Shown here piece after piece: positions 6,638 through 6,746 of a stretch of 6,746 bases of DNA. The notes beneath the pieces were generated by a model, which ran no database searches, was not told the DNA's origin, and was given only the letters and a program-made list of their open reading frames with translations. The DNA comes from Xanthobacteraceae bacterium (lineage in GTDB: Bacteria > Pseudomonadota > Alphaproteobacteria > Rhizobiales > Xanthobacteraceae), in contig JASHRR010000879.1 in NCBI GenBank assembly GCA_030037185.1, positions 1-6,746 on the forward strand, in the 5' to 3' direction. Within the stretch, counting starts at the first letter, position 1, and each line of letters begins with the position of its first letter. Both the position numbers and the translations under genes were made by a program.

Positions 6638-6746
6638 GCACCGCTGCAATGACGTCCGACGCTGCCGCTGCAGCGAGCAGGCCCGCAGCCAATCCGTGGC
6701 TCATCGCCGTGGTCGTCGCGCTCGCGAGCTTCATGGAGGTGCTCGA
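6634..6746 (+). CDS. emrB: DHA2-family MFS drug efflux transporter (EmrB/QacA type), 5' part only
   Basis: Only the first 37 codons are inside the window. ATG 6634 overlaps the TGA of the adaptor gene (ATGA), and GGGGAGG (6622-6628) lies five bases upstream, so the start is secure and translation is probably coupled. A short Ala-rich cytoplasmic tail is followed by PWLIAVVVALASFMEVL, the opening of transmembrane helix 1. This Trp-led helix with a MEVLD-type end is typical of EmrB/QacA proton-driven exporters with 14 helices. With the adaptor it would form a tripartite pump. The rest of the protein cannot be checked here. Confidence 0.85.
   Translation, partial: MSTAAMTSDAAAAASRPAANPWLIAVVVALASFMEVL

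Overview
The window looks like a piece of accessory chromosome from a GC-rich alphaproteobacterium. My best guess is Hyphomicrobiales, Bradyrhizobium-like. This rests on overall composition, the type of quinoprotein and the type of insertion-sequence remnants, not on any marker gene. No RNA gene or CRISPR array was seen.

Left half (about 333-4333, minus strand, read right to left): a catabolic-looking block. It starts with an exported PQQ-dependent alcohol dehydrogenase (2603-4333), followed by an amidase-signature hydrolase (1241-2449). A probable Rho-independent hairpin overlaps the amidase stop codon. Beyond it lies a wrecked gene of the Asp/Glu racemase / maleate isomerase superfamily (333-1074), which carries several frameshifts and an in-frame TAG. 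The first 332 bases gave no gene I can support.

Middle (about 4558-5100): a small graveyard of two unrelated insertion sequences. A plus-strand piece of an IS66-like DDE transposase abuts, near 4735, a minus-strand, frameshifted internal piece of an IS1634-type transposase. The remnants separate the catabolic block from an unrelated operon on the other strand.

Right end (5230-6746, plus strand): an emrAB-type multidrug efflux operon. It has an imperfect inverted repeat in the upstream region, then a complete HlyD/EmrA-like membrane-fusion protein. A DHA2-family MFS transporter overlaps it by an ATGA junction and is cut off by the window edge.

The quinoprotein would oxidise an alcohol in the periplasm and the amidase would hydrolyse an amide in the cytoplasm. 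Their linkage suggests one catabolic pathway, but no substrate can be read from the sequence. I found no clear undescribed system. The best leads are the metal-site residues of the quinoprotein (lanthanide-type DYD motif, an Asp where Glu is usual, no vicinal cysteines), the decay of only the last gene of the block, and the inverted repeat ahead of the efflux operon.
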